Position numbers and translations under genes: made by a program. The notes under the pieces were generated by a model. That model saw nothing but the letters and a program-made list of their open reading frames with translations. It had not been told where the DNA came from and ran no database searches. Positions 8,016 to 18,000 of a stretch of DNA of 64,000 nucleotides are shown here, piece after piece. This DNA is from a virus: IMG/VR virus record IMGVR_UViG_3300025133_000069, positions 1 through 64,000 of that record; one strand, given 5' to 3'. Each line of letters opens with the position of its first letter. Positions within the stretch are counted from its first letter, which is position 1.

Positions 8016-9788
8016 ATGAAAATTACCAAGCCTCTTATACGACTAATCGAAGAAGAGCTAGCAGCTGTTTTGGAAGAGCAAATAACTGATCCGGACGCAC
8101 CACTCATGACCGTCCCTGATGCTGCAGCTGGTCCGGACGAATATTCGCATGAACTTCCTGATCCTGTGGAACATCGGCCGGGCGATGAGGTTGATTTGTA
8201 TGTATATGCTGGTGAGCAGGACGGAGAGGAGGACGTTGCAACCAAAGAAGCCGTGAGGTGGCTTAGGGAGGAAGGGTACCCTTTCTGGTATTATGACGTC
8301 ATGGGAGGACCTTCTGATCAGCCCGCCATGGCTTTTCAAGGGGAGCGCTATAATCAAGAAGAGTATGAAGCAAGTGAATATTATTCACCTTGGGAGGATG
8401 AAGGAGACTTGGTGGATAGTCTAAGGAATCCCGCGGCGGTGGCGCGAGATGATGCAATGCGAGCTTTTTCGGAATTGAAAACTCATATAGGCATATGCAA
8501 TAGATATCCTGTTAACACGGTACCAGGCTGTGCATATGCCGATCCGATAGGAGCGGGATGGCCAGTCTTTTTATTTACTAAAAAAGGCGCATCTAAAATA
8601 TCTCGCCCTCCTGAGTTTCGTCGAGGTTGGAGTGAGGAAGTGAAAGGCTGGTTGCAAGGTATGTTTGGTTCGGGGTATATAAAAAGGAAAAAATTACCGC
8701 GACATCCCCGGAGATCGAGGCCACCAACGCGCTGGCCTGAGCATATTCTTGAGCCATTACTGAAGACACATGGTGGAAAACAGGAAAAAATTACTGAAAC
8801 AACTCTCAAACAATTAATTAAAGAAATACTTGATGATGCATTCAATCCTGAATATTCAGGTTTGAATTTATATACCCCCGAAGAAATTTTGCGAGATGAC
8901 CCTATGGCACCGCCTGGTTTTGATCCTGAAGTTTGGGAAACAGCCAAGAGAAGATGCGTGGATGGTGAAACATGGTATTGCCCGCATAAAAGAAGCGGCT
9001 CACGTCGTGGGGTCCGTTGGGAAGAAGAGCCTCGTCGATCCAGGCGTGGTATAGAATATCCTGTCCCTCGTCCTCCTGTTCCCGTGCAATGGTACCCTAA
9101 AGTAGGGGCGCTTGCAAAAGTTATGGCGAAGATCGAGTGGTGTGATCAGATCTACGATCGGCATGGGGTTCCGGCGCGTGGCGAGCGAGGGTCGCCGGCA
9201 TATAGGCGAGAGCAACGTAAATGTGATAAAAGTGCACTGGCAGCTGCTGTGGGTTCAGATTTTATTCCTATCTTTAAAAAAGGAAGGGAAGGAAGCTATA
9301 ACTTGGAAGCTTGGACGTCAATTTCACCTCATCCCGGAATGACTTATGATTGGGGTGGGTCTCCGGTGGAGAAAGGAACGCCGGGGGAGCGATGGGCGGA
9401 AGCTTCGGAATTTGATGATTGGGGTTGGCACGGCGCCGAAACGTTAAGTTTGGCCAGGGAGATATTGCAATATCGACATGGAATCGATCGCGAAGCGGAG
9501 TGGGATGACCCGCGGCAATATGCCATGTCACCTGAAGAAAGACAATTAAAATTTAAAAAAGGCCGCCATCCAATGAGCAAGAAGCTGGCGCCTTGGTTGT
9601 ATGATGTGGATAATGTACCTGATCATGAAGTGGTTGGTCGGCACATGGCAAGATATCCACACTATGCTGAATATCTGTTGGAGTATTATTTGGATCTCGT
9701 GCGTTATCAAGGTGGCGATGCAAATAAAAAGCCACCAGGGATCTCAAGCAGAAAATGGAATAAGCTTAAACCATCAATCCCAGAATGA
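8016..9788 (+). CDS. Class A tagged protein with a second, internal tag
   Basis: Starts with a class A tag (MKITKPLIRLIEEEL, then AAVLEEQ) and carries a second class A-like copy inside at residues 258-273 (KITETTLKQLIKEIL). The second tag is followed by the Cys-pair module (W-E, RRC-x-x-GE, WYCP, RRGIE) also present in the protein at 5831. This looks like two tagged proteins fused in frame. The remaining sequence is Arg/Pro/Trp-rich with no known domain. An acidic segment follows the first tag. Confidence 0.78.
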   Translation: MKITKPLIRLIEEELAAVLEEQITDPDAPLMTVPDAAAGPDEYSHELPDPVEHRPGDEVDLYVYAGEQDGEEDVATKEAVRWLREEGYPFWYYDVMGGPSDQPAMAFQGERYNQEEYEASEYYSPWEDEGDLVDSLRNPAAVARDDAMRAFSELKTHIGICNRYPVNTVPGCAYADPIGAGWPVFLFTKKGASKISRPPEFRRGWSEEVKGWLQGMFGSGYIKRKKLPRHPRRSRPPTRWPEHILEPLLKTHGGKQEKITETTLKQLIKEILDDAFNPEYSGLNLYTPEEILRDDPMAPPGFDPEVWETAKRRCVDGETWYCPHKRSGSRRGVRWEEEPRRSRRGIEYPVPRPPVPVQWYPKVGALAKVMAKIEWCDQIYDRHGVPARGERGSPAYRREQRKCDKSALAAAVGSDFIPIFKKGREGSYNLEAWTSISPHPGMTYDWGGSPVEKGTPGERWAEASEFDDWGWHGAETLSLAREILQYRHGIDREAEWDDPRQYAMSPEERQLKFKKGRHPMSKKLAPWLYDVDNVPDHEVVGRHMARYPHYAEYLLEYYLDLVRYQGGDANKKPPGISSRKWNKLKPSIPE

Positions 9789-9831
9789 ACCTTTATAACT
9801 ATATAGTATTAAGCCCTTGGAGAAACTAAAT

Positions 9832-11067
9832 ATGAAAATTACCGAAAAAGTTCTTAAGCAATTGATCAAAGAAGAGTTAGCTAAAATATTTGAAGGAGAC
9901 GACGGAGACGTCATTAAGGGCCCATGGGGCGACAAACCCCCCGGAAGTACTGAAGATTGGCTCGACCAGTGGGATGACTCTCTTGATAAGCTGGACACTG
10001 AAAAACAGCGGATGTTCGATCAGTGGCAGAAAGATCCAAATTCAGTACCGGAGAAATGGCGTAAGTTCTTTGAGCCGAATGTGACACAGTTGCCCGGGCG
10101 TGAGCGTATTGCAATACAGCCCCCGGAATCGGGCGCCCCAGGACGAGTAGTTCAGGGCCCATGGGGAGATATTCCAGCTCTTGAACCGCAGAGAGGCAGA
10201 CCGGTCTCTGATTACATGGAAGTTGCTAAAATATTCAAAGGAGATCCTGATGCTATAAAAGATCTTCCGGTTCCACCTGGGCAGCCAAAATTAAATGTGA
10301 ATTCAACAACAGAAGAAATTGCAGCTGCCTTAAAATACGATGAGGACCTTTACTGGAGCGCTAAAGACGCGCCGACGAAGAAGAAGAGTGGTCGTGGTAC
10401 CGCTGCAAGCTTGCATGGAAAAGCAGGGGATCCCATGAACCCCGACGCTCGACGCGAAACTCTTAGAAATGTAAGAGCAATGGAACAGCGTACGCCAGAA
10501 TTAAAAGGTAAGATATTAGAACATCCAAATGTAAAAGATAGAGTGAGAGCTTCTGTAAAGAAAAAAATAGCTGCCGGCGCTTTTATTGGTATTCTTGTAT
10601 GGCAATTGCTGGAAGGCTTGGCCAACGCAACGGAAACACATGGCCATTTATTAGATGAAGAAGGAAATATTAACGAAGATAGTGTTAAAGCCCATGGGAT
10701 AGAACTGGGAAAATTTGGGATTAGCGCGGTGGATCCAACTGGTATAGCAGACGTCGGCTTCGGCATACACGAGATTCTTAGCGCCGATGATCCAAAGTAT
10801 ATGAGTGAGGTACATGGTCAGGCCATGGCTGAGATGTTTGGTATTCCTACTCCATCGGATGCAGGACCAGAAGGAATAAAACCGGGAAGTGCTACTGCGC
10901 CGGGCGAGGTTATTGCGACGGTCGCTCCAGATTGGCTAGAAATATGGAATCCAGTTGGTGAAGAAGAGGGTTTCACGATGGAATGGGAACCGGGGCCCGA
11001 AGATCCGCGTATGCAAGTCCGCGAATCTAAAAAGAACACCAGAAAAATTAAAATATTAATTAAATAA
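9832..11067 (+). CDS. Class A tagged protein with hydrophobic segment and basic C-terminal tail
   Basis: Starts MKITEKVLKQLIKEEL followed by AKIFEGD, so the tag ends in I-F-E. I chose ATG 9832, which has GGAG 10 nt upstream, over an in-frame TTG at 9817. A GPWGD motif occurs twice (near residues 26 and 108). A hydrophobic segment lies near residues 246-262 and is followed at about 300 by DPTGIADVGFGIHEIL, a motif shared with the giant protein at 15002. It ends V-R-E-S then KKNTRKIKILIK, a tail seen in two other tagged proteins. No enzyme family recognised; a membrane-active ejection protein is possible. Confidence 0.78.
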   Translation: MKITEKVLKQLIKEELAKIFEGDDGDVIKGPWGDKPPGSTEDWLDQWDDSLDKLDTEKQRMFDQWQKDPNSVPEKWRKFFEPNVTQLPGRERIAIQPPESGAPGRVVQGPWGDIPALEPQRGRPVSDYMEVAKIFKGDPDAIKDLPVPPGQPKLNVNSTTEEIAAALKYDEDLYWSAKDAPTKKKSGRGTAASLHGKAGDPMNPDARRETLRNVRAMEQRTPELKGKILEHPNVKDRVRASVKKKIAAGAFIGILVWQLLEGLANATETHGHLLDEEGNINEDSVKAHGIELGKFGISAVDPTGIADVGFGIHEILSADDPKYMSEVHGQAMAEMFGIPTPSDAGPEGIKPGSATAPGEVIATVAPDWLEIWNPVGEEEGFTMEWEPGPEDPRMQVRESKKNTRKIKILIK

Positions 11068-11097
11068 TACGAACAGTCTCAAGCTTGTATATGCGAT

Positions 11098-11109
11098 ACT
11101 ATTTATAAT
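11098..11109 (+). promoter_or_regulatory. Candidate late-promoter element ACTATTTATAAT
   Basis: One of a set of ACTATTTA-type elements found just upstream of start codons in this window. Here it abuts the ATG at 11110, and no ribosome binding site is visible. Its core TATTTATA is the reverse complement of the T4 late promoter TATAAATA, so direction and role are uncertain. Confidence 0.35.
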
Positions 11110-13011
11110 ATGCAAAAACTTTTCGAAAATTGGCGTAACTTTGAAAAATTAATTTTATCCGAAGCTCGGGATCCTTTTGGTATTACTGTAGCTAATGAAA
11201 TTACTAAGCATGTACTGGCATTTCTCAAGACTCGTAGCGATGAGTTTTGGGAGAACACCCGACCAGGCGTGGCTCCGCCAGAGCCGGAGGATGCAAGAAG
11301 ATTTCCTTATCCTGTCACTACAACAGTTGAAAGACAACAGGGCCCGCTATTACCTCAACTGACAGATTACAAAAGAATAATAGTAATACCAAAAAATGTT
11401 TTTATTCGGAAATTTAAAGCAAAAAAACTTCCTTCTTCACCTGGGCCAGGAACAATGCAAGCGGCGGGAATTCACGATGTTCGTAATTTGAAAGATGCCT
11501 TTGCGAAGTTTCCTGATTTAGAAAATGTTATTGTAAAAATTGATTTCGTATCAGATAGAATGATGAGCAAGGTCATCAAGGCCGAGGGCGAAGCGGGCGC
11601 ATTACTACCAACGAGACATAGTAAGTTTTTTATGGACGGCGCGGCAGGGAGTAGGTCAGCAAAAGCAGCTTGGAATCCGGAGCATCCTTATTCTCCGAGC
11701 CATCCGCCGCATGGAGGCTCTGGAGATTTAACACTGGAAATCACTCTCTCTGACGACTTTTTCCGTGCAGAATCGAAAGAGTTATTTTTAATTGATTTAA
11801 TAAAACCGTTGCGCGCAGGTCTAATATTCACGACCACTCATGAGTTAGAACACTTTCAACAAGGTTTGCCTCATCCTCTTCGCGGAAAGACTAGTAGACA
11901 TCCTGCTGGACATCTTGAAAAATTTGAAGAGCCTTATAGTCCTGAAGTTGCTGACCGAGGGCGCCCGGGCCCGGGAGAGTCGCCAGCGGCCCCTCCGGGA
12001 AGTGCATGGCGAATATTTGTGTATGAATTATTACCAGATGAATTTGAAGCCAATATAAAAGGGTTGATAAACACAGCTAGAAAAACTGGGTATCCCCTAA
12101 TAAGCAATTACGAAACTGTGTATGGCGCGGCCTCGCAGGTCGACCTCCGCGTCGCCGGCGGCTTTCATCTGGAGACGGGAAGAGGTTTATTTGAACTTTG
12201 GCTTAAGCAGAGAATTAATTCGTATTATCGACTACTTCGACAGACGGGGACAGCAGTCTTGACCGTTGAGAATCATACAAAAATAATTATGGAGAAAGGT
12301 CGTGAACTATTAATAAAATATGCCAAACAAAATCTTCCAAAAATTCATGCTGCTATAATGTCGCAGGTGGAAAAAATTGCAAAGAATAGACAGTTATTGG
12401 CGGATCCCCGAATGCGATTGGAAATTGAGGATGCCGTGGGTCGTCCCACTCCTAAAGGTGAGGCTGTCTTAAAAAGCAAAAAGTCATTTTCTACAAGTCT
12501 TCGAGGCGCGCCCCTTATGGCACTAGACTTATCTTTGAGATTAGAATTTGCAGGCCCAGAAGTAGAAGAGAAGGCCATGGCCGTCTTTGAATGGGGTCGA
12601 GATACCGCTATATGGACAGCTATCGGGGCTGCATCGACCGCTGTCGTTGGTGCTGCATCTCCTGGTGTATTAGCTGGTATGATTATTTCTTGTATGGTTG
12701 ATCCGACATGTCACCCACCAAAATCGCGAAAGGAAGCGCATAGAGAAAAAATAAAAACATCAGAAGCTGGTATCGATGCTGCAATTGATATGTGTAGAAA
12801 ATCTGGAATGGTGCCTGATCCTTTAAATCCCCGGGGCTTAAAATATCGTTCGGGCAAACCTATAGGTGGTGTAGAGTGTGTGACACCCGAAGAAGCTGAA
12901 GAAAGAAAGAAAGAATTACCTTGCTGGGAGCGTCCAGAAGGTTGTAGTCATTTGGAATCTGTTAGAGAAAATAAATCAGTTCATAAAATCAAAATTAAAT
13001 TGTTAAAATAA
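11110..13011 (+). CDS. Class B tagged HExxH metallopeptidase-like protein with membrane segment and basic tail
   Basis: Starts MQKLFENWRNFEKLILSEAR, a class B tag ending in L-S-E. HELEHFQQG lies near residue 242, and DEFEAN near 308 could supply a third zinc ligand, as in gluzincin-type proteases. A hydrophobic Ala/Gly-rich stretch follows at about 501-529. The C-terminus is SVRE then NKSVHKIKIKLLK, the same V-x-E plus basic tail as in the protein at 9832. At 633 aa it is larger than a simple protease. No upstream Shine-Dalgarno is seen. Likely a capsid-packaged, ejected protease (inference). Confidence 0.78.
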   Translation: MQKLFENWRNFEKLILSEARDPFGITVANEITKHVLAFLKTRSDEFWENTRPGVAPPEPEDARRFPYPVTTTVERQQGPLLPQLTDYKRIIVIPKNVFIRKFKAKKLPSSPGPGTMQAAGIHDVRNLKDAFAKFPDLENVIVKIDFVSDRMMSKVIKAEGEAGALLPTRHSKFFMDGAAGSRSAKAAWNPEHPYSPSHPPHGGSGDLTLEITLSDDFFRAESKELFLIDLIKPLRAGLIFTTTHELEHFQQGLPHPLRGKTSRHPAGHLEKFEEPYSPEVADRGRPGPGESPAAPPGSAWRIFVYELLPDEFEANIKGLINTARKTGYPLISNYETVYGAASQVDLRVAGGFHLETGRGLFELWLKQRINSYYRLLRQTGTAVLTVENHTKIIMEKGRELLIKYAKQNLPKIHAAIMSQVEKIAKNRQLLADPRMRLEIEDAVGRPTPKGEAVLKSKKSFSTSLRGAPLMALDLSLRLEFAGPEVEEKAMAVFEWGRDTAIWTAIGAASTAVVGAASPGVLAGMIISCMVDPTCHPPKSRKEAHREKIKTSEAGIDAAIDMCRKSGMVPDPLNPRGLKYRSGKPIGGVECVTPEEAEERKKELPCWERPEGCSHLESVRENKSVHKIKIKLLK

Positions 13012-13047
13012 GGCAGAAAGTCTTTTGAGGGTTTATAACATTTACTT

Positions 13048-13061
13048 ACTATTTAATATTA
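13048..13061 (+). promoter_or_regulatory. Candidate late-promoter element ACTATTTAATATTA
   Basis: An ACTATTTAATA match 24 nt before the ATG at 13085, with an AAAGGG ribosome binding site between. This spacing would suit a -10-like element whose transcript starts just before the ribosome binding site. Confidence 0.4.
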
Positions 13062-13084
13062 GCCTCTTTTGAAAGGGAAAAAAT

Positions 13085-13552
13085 ATGAAAATTACAAAAA
13101 GACAACTTCAACGAATTATTAAAGAAGAACTTGAAAAAGTTTTGAAAGAAGCCGAAAAAGGTTGGGCCGGCGGAATAGGTGATATTATCCGTCGTGGTCT
13201 CGAAGAACTTATAAAAATAGCACAAGGATTGACTCAGGCACTTAAAGCAGCATGTGCACAAAAAGATTTAATTTTAATGGCGGTTAACAATCCAAAGATG
13301 ATTAAATTAATTGTTAGTACTGCTAACCCAGCAGAGGCCGCGGCTGCAATTACTCTAGCTGCACAGGAGGCCGGCATTCCCGTACCGGGAGACGCGACGA
13401 AGGCTTTGACTATGGTGATTACAGAAATGAAGAAAGATACATTTTTCTGGGATCAGCTTGTAAAAGCCATGAAAGATGAAAGTGTACGTAAAACAGTAGT
13501 GGCCACTATTTCAGCAGCGTGCCCGAAACCAACGACGGAGCCGGTACCATAA
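13085..13552 (+). CDS. Class A tagged helical Ala-rich protein
   Basis: A 155-aa protein starting MKITKRQLQRIIKEEL, then EKVLKEAEKG, a class A tag ending in L-K-E/A that closely fits the T4 prohead-protease rule. The rest is Ala-rich and predicted helical, with a Trp-Gly-Gly turn after the tag and two later Cys residues. It has a good ribosome binding site (AAAGGG). No family recognised. Its size and composition resemble small internal head proteins. Confidence 0.78.
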   Translation: MKITKRQLQRIIKEELEKVLKEAEKGWAGGIGDIIRRGLEELIKIAQGLTQALKAACAQKDLILMAVNNPKMIKLIVSTANPAEAAAAITLAAQEAGIPVPGDATKALTMVITEMKKDTFFWDQLVKAMKDESVRKTVVATISAACPKPTTEPVP

Positions 13553-13580
13553 AAATAATCATTTTATAAAGGAGCAAAAA

Positions 13581-13856
13581 ATGAAAGTTACCAAAAATTA
13601 CCTTAGACGATTAATTGAACAAGAATTAAGAAATATACATGAAGATGATGATGATCCTCTCTCTGCTGAGCCTGGTGGTCTCGGTGGTCTCGGTGGTGAG
13701 AAACCTTCATTACCGCCTGATGCTGGTGGGGTGGCTGAGCCAGAAACAGCAGAAGCAATGTTAGAGAAGGTTCATGCAGATCTTGAAAGGTGGTTGGGAG
13801 GCCATGGCGGCGATGTTTCACCAAGTACAGATGTAGAAGACGAAGACGAATTTTAA
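13581..13856 (+). CDS. Small class A tagged acidic protein
   Basis: A 91-aa protein starting MKVTKNYLRRLIEQEL, then RNIHEDDDD, with I-H-E closing the tag. The body is acidic, rich in Gly and Pro, with a GGLGGLGG stretch and a C-terminal DVEDEDEF. An AAAGGAG ribosome binding site precedes it. Only the tag links it to its neighbours; the body is likely disordered. Confidence 0.75.
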   Translation: MKVTKNYLRRLIEQELRNIHEDDDDPLSAEPGGLGGLGGEKPSLPPDAGGVAEPETAEAMLEKVHADLERWLGGHGGDVSPSTDVEDEDEF

Positions 13857-13862
13857 ATCAGT

Positions 13863-14174
13863 TCACCACCAACATTCTGAACTGATATATTCCCATTCAC
13901 ATGTATCCCAATAAAAGCACCACTCATATTCACAAATCCAGGAATCTGAATGTTCTTGCTTCCAAACACAGCATTCCGCATTTGAATATGAATCGCAATA
14001 GCGCATGCCTGTTTCTAAAGGCAGAGGATCATACATGCAATAGTCTACCACTATTGCAGCCTCTTCGTAATAAACTGGCGTATTATCATCAGGATCTGAG
14101 GGGACTAGTCTCAGAGTGCAGCTTGTTGCTAACAAACTTAGCATGCCTAGCATGCAAATAAATAAATTTTTCAT
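13863..14174 (-). CDS. Small Cys/Trp-rich lipoprotein, antisense to the operon
   Basis: A 103-aa minus-strand gene with a lipoprotein-type signal (MKNLFICMLGMLSLLATSC). The mature part has 8 or more Cys and 7 Trp residues and ends SSECWW, so it is probably disulfide-bonded outside the cytoplasm. It stops 6 nt from the end of the preceding gene and is the only minus-strand gene in this tagged block. Lipoproteins of this type are common in former Deltaproteobacteria and could serve superinfection exclusion; both points are inference. Confidence 0.68.
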   Translation of the reverse strand: MKNLFICMLGMLSLLATSCTLRLVPSDPDDNTPVYYEEAAIVVDYCMYDPLPLETGMRYCDSYSNAECCVWKQEHSDSWICEYEWCFYWDTCEWEYISSECWW

Positions 14175-14232
14175 ACTATCAATATAATAACAGTTTAGAA
14201 AGAATTAACTAATTATTTATGAGAACACCAAT

Positions 14233-14994
14233 ATGAAATTATTATTCGAAAGCTGGCGTCAATTTATATCTGAAGAAGAATCACCGCGAATTATCGCTAT
14301 TGGTGACAGTATTACAGCGATGAAAGGATCTTATATTGATCTCTTGGGCGGCGAGAAGTTTGCTAAAGGAGGACAGACAAGCAGACAGCGTATACTTTTT
14401 AATAAAGTTAAAGATGCTACAGCTGGAAGGTCTGATTATCCAGATTATATAATTCTTTTTATGGGTACTAATAATATTGGTGCTGGCGATAGACGTTATG
14501 GTGCTAGATTCGCCAAGCCAGAAGACGAGAATCCAAAATTCGTTAGTGAGTTAATAGCTGATTTAGGGAAATATTATGGTTGGGCCAAAACTGGCTGTGC
14601 GTTTGAAGGGAAGACGTCAAGAGAAACGAAATGTATTCCACAAGACCATTCAGCTACAGTTATTGTATTGCCATTGTTTCCTGCTTATGATTATTGGTTT
14701 AAACGATATAATACGTTGAACGAGAAGAAGAAGATAAGGTATGCTGGTTGGGAACCTAATTTAATGATGAAAAATTTAAATAAAGTTAATCAAGCGATCG
14801 CTGAAATATCAGATATACCTATAAGCAATGAATCAATGTTAGAAGTTGCTGTTAACTGGAAGGATGACGGAAGTGGTTTGGTAGGAAAAAACATCCAAGA
14901 ACAATACAGAGGAAGAAAAGGCAATGATTATATTCATCCCAACAAAGCAGGTCATGCAGCATTAAAAGCCCTAATTAAAGAGAGGCTGTTTTAA
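14233..14994 (+). CDS. Class B tagged SGNH/GDSL hydrolase
   Basis: Starts MKLLFESWRQFISEEE, a class B tag ending I-S-E. The body carries the SGNH blocks: IIAIGDSIT (Ser nucleophile, near residue 26), a Gly in block II, FMGTNNIG (block III) and DYIHPNKAGH near the C-terminus with the Asp-x-x-His pair. Such enzymes deacylate lipids, sugars or glycans. With its tag, it is a candidate head-packaged esterase that acts on the host envelope or glycans during or after ejection (inference). No signal peptide is present. Confidence 0.85.
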   Translation: MKLLFESWRQFISEEESPRIIAIGDSITAMKGSYIDLLGGEKFAKGGQTSRQRILFNKVKDATAGRSDYPDYIILFMGTNNIGAGDRRYGARFAKPEDENPKFVSELIADLGKYYGWAKTGCAFEGKTSRETKCIPQDHSATVIVLPLFPAYDYWFKRYNTLNEKKKIRYAGWEPNLMMKNLNKVNQAIAEISDIPISNESMLEVAVNWKDDGSGLVGKNIQEQYRGRKGNDYIHPNKAGHAALKALIKERLF

Positions 14995-15001
14995 TAATAA
15001 T

Positions 15002-18000
15002 ATGAAAAAAAGAACTATCACCAAATCTCAATTAGAAAATGTCATCTCTGAACGCTTGACTGGTCTATTGCAGGAAGAAAAAATAATTCCTGTAAAGAAA
15101 AGAACTATCACTAAGTCCCAATTAGAGAGCGTTATATCCGAACGTTTAACAAATCTCTTAAAAGAATCGAATCCTGTATTCAAAAATCCCGCCACAGGGC
15201 GTGTGAGGGGTGGGCGCACTGTGACGTCGGCCCGTGGCCTGGAGTTCGTCGAGGCTCACCTGACACACAGAGGGATTGCGCGCGGGCTCCAATTCGGAGT
15301 TAGTACAGAGGGACCACCCGAACAGTATTATTTAAAGGGTAATAATCCCAAAGATTGGCATTGGCCAACTTTAACGAATCGTGATTATGAAAAAGCGCTG
15401 CAGGCGGCCCATGACTTCCTGGGCTTCGAACCAATGCATGGAGAGGTTGGTCCCCATGGGGAGAAGCGCCGGATGATGCTCGCTGAAATGAGTTCGAAAC
15501 AATATTGGACAAGAGTTGCAGCATTACAGGATAAATATGAAAAGATATTACGTGAACACTTTGAAAAACATCCACTTGTTATTAAAGATCCAGTTCTCCG
15601 TCTCGGGAAAACGGCGCCGAGCAAAGCTGCCAAGCGCGCGGCGAGGAGAAGACTTGCTAAGGCGGGGCTCGCAATTGAGAAGCCGGCATATCATGCAGCG
15701 CGAACAGGGGCTGAGCAGCTACCAGCGGTTAAACCGGGCCGCGGCCAACCAGCCAGCAAAGCTGAAATAAAGAAGATGACAATTCCCGAACTAAAAGCTA
15801 AGCTGACGGGTATGGATGAAACGACACTTGCAAAACATCAATTGTCAGCAGAAGAAATAGTTAATGAAAGAATTAAACGAATGTCTTTTGGCAGAGCAAT
15901 AATTCAAGCAGATTCAGAGTGGATTGCAACAAACTTTATGAAAACAAAAGTGCCTGTTATACCACCATTCTTTGAATTAATGAAACTTGAATCTGAATGG
16001 AAAATACGTGAATTTTATCGCGTCATGGGGAGCCGCGGTCAGCGGAAGGGACGTTTGGATCTGCGGCCGGGTGATATTCTTGAAAATAAAGTAGAAACGC
16101 TTCGAGACGCTATGCGTTGGCTTAGTGGAATGGAAGAGATACCAGGGATGAAGGCCGGGATGACTGGAGAAAAATCCGCCATTGAATTAAGGAAAGAAAT
16201 TTGGAAAGGTAATATATCTGGTGAGTTAGAAGAAACAAAGCGTCAAGATCGCCATGGCGCGCACAGGAGCGAAATAGAAAAACAGTTACACACACTTGAG
16301 AAGCAAACGAATGCACTTGAAAAAGAGCTGGGGTATAAGAAGGGTAAAATATGGGAAGAATTATTATTAGACTATAAAGAAACACCGGTAATAGAGAAAG
16401 AAACAAGAGGAGAGCGTCGAAAAAGAGGATATCCAGAAAAGAAAGAAAAAAAAGGCACGCCCCAAGCAAAAAAGAAACTTCCAAGAAGAGTACGTACACT
16501 TGAACAACCAGGATGGCGTTATAGATCAGACCTGAGATTTCACGCCACGGCTCCGACTGCCTCCCCTAGAGAAATGTGGTCACCAACTTTGCAACGCTCT
16601 CCTTCAGCTGAGCCTTCAATGCCTGGTAAAAGGTATTTTGGAAACGAACAATTCCAGATAATGACAGCCTTACGTTCTTTAGGTGATCCTATAATTTTAC
16701 CAGATGAACTTTGGAATAATTTATATGGAGAAGGACCAATTTGGGGTGTTAAACTTCTAGGTACCCCGACGGAGCCGGTCCTGCGCGAAGAAGGATTATT
16801 TGGTAGATTTCCCAGTGGCCGCGGCTTGCCTGAAGAAATAATATCAGATTTAACATTTTGGAAAGATAATACGATATCAGAAAGTAAAGTTCGAGAACGT
16901 TTCAAACGTCTGCCTGAAGTGTTTGGTACTTTAAGAGACCTTCGGATTGCGGCGCCACAGGCCTGGCTCCCGAAAAAAATTGCAGATGTAGTATCTCCCA
17001 GGGGTCGTGACCCGGGTAGGTATGTTACCGATAAAATAATAAATGAATTTATTGATGCGTATTCTTTGAACTTGGGAACAACAGGAACTTCTGATATTCT
17101 TATTAGTGAAGATGGAACTATAAGATTTCTTGATAAAAAAGGCCGTCTGTCCCCCACAAAAAAATTGACACGAGGGAAGAATTTATTACAAGGTAAATTA
17201 CTAGAAGAAGTCGCAGATCTCATTGAAGAATTACATAAAGAAAGTGTAGCCAAAATAACAAGAGAAGAAGTTGTAAAAGCAACCCCAAGAGAAGGTGACC
17301 ACCTTCATTACCGTATTAACTTGGAGCGCGAACAGAGAGTCCGACCGACCTGGGGGGCAGGCGAGACGTTTGAGAGCAGGTATCCCGGTGGGAGCGCGCA
17401 TCCGCCGCGAACTGATCGAGGTGCTGGTATGCGTCCCAAATGGGAAAGATGGCATATAGGTGAACAGTATGTTCCAGATCTATTTCATGGAGAACGATTT
17501 GATATCGAAGGCACCACGGTCGGCGACCGGTCGTCGCGCCTGCAGCAGCTTTTGGCAATGCGAGGAGAAGATTCTGTTTGGGATGCTAAGCCATTAGAAA
17601 ATTTCAAAAATGACCCACGTCTCGGGAAACAACCTATAGGCCCCGATGGTAGGCCGATGGACTCCAACGCGTGGCATGATCAAGTGGTTTACCATTGGCC
17701 AGAGGAGGTGGCGGCCCGAAGAGCTCTGCGGGGCGCGGCTATAAACATGCGTAATAAGATACGTTATAGAGATGGGATCCCCCCGACGTCGGGGGGACGG
17801 CTCGTGATTGGTGCCAACTTACTTGAAGAAGCCAAGTTTGGACCAAGAGATATGAAATTAAAAGATGGCACAATTATATTCTTAGAAGATTATCTAATGC
17901 TAAAAGAAGGCGAGGGTATCTTGATGGGAGAATATGGGAAAAGATATGTTTATCCTATCCCCGTCAAAGCAAGGGAACACCACCCGGGAACCCAGCGTTG

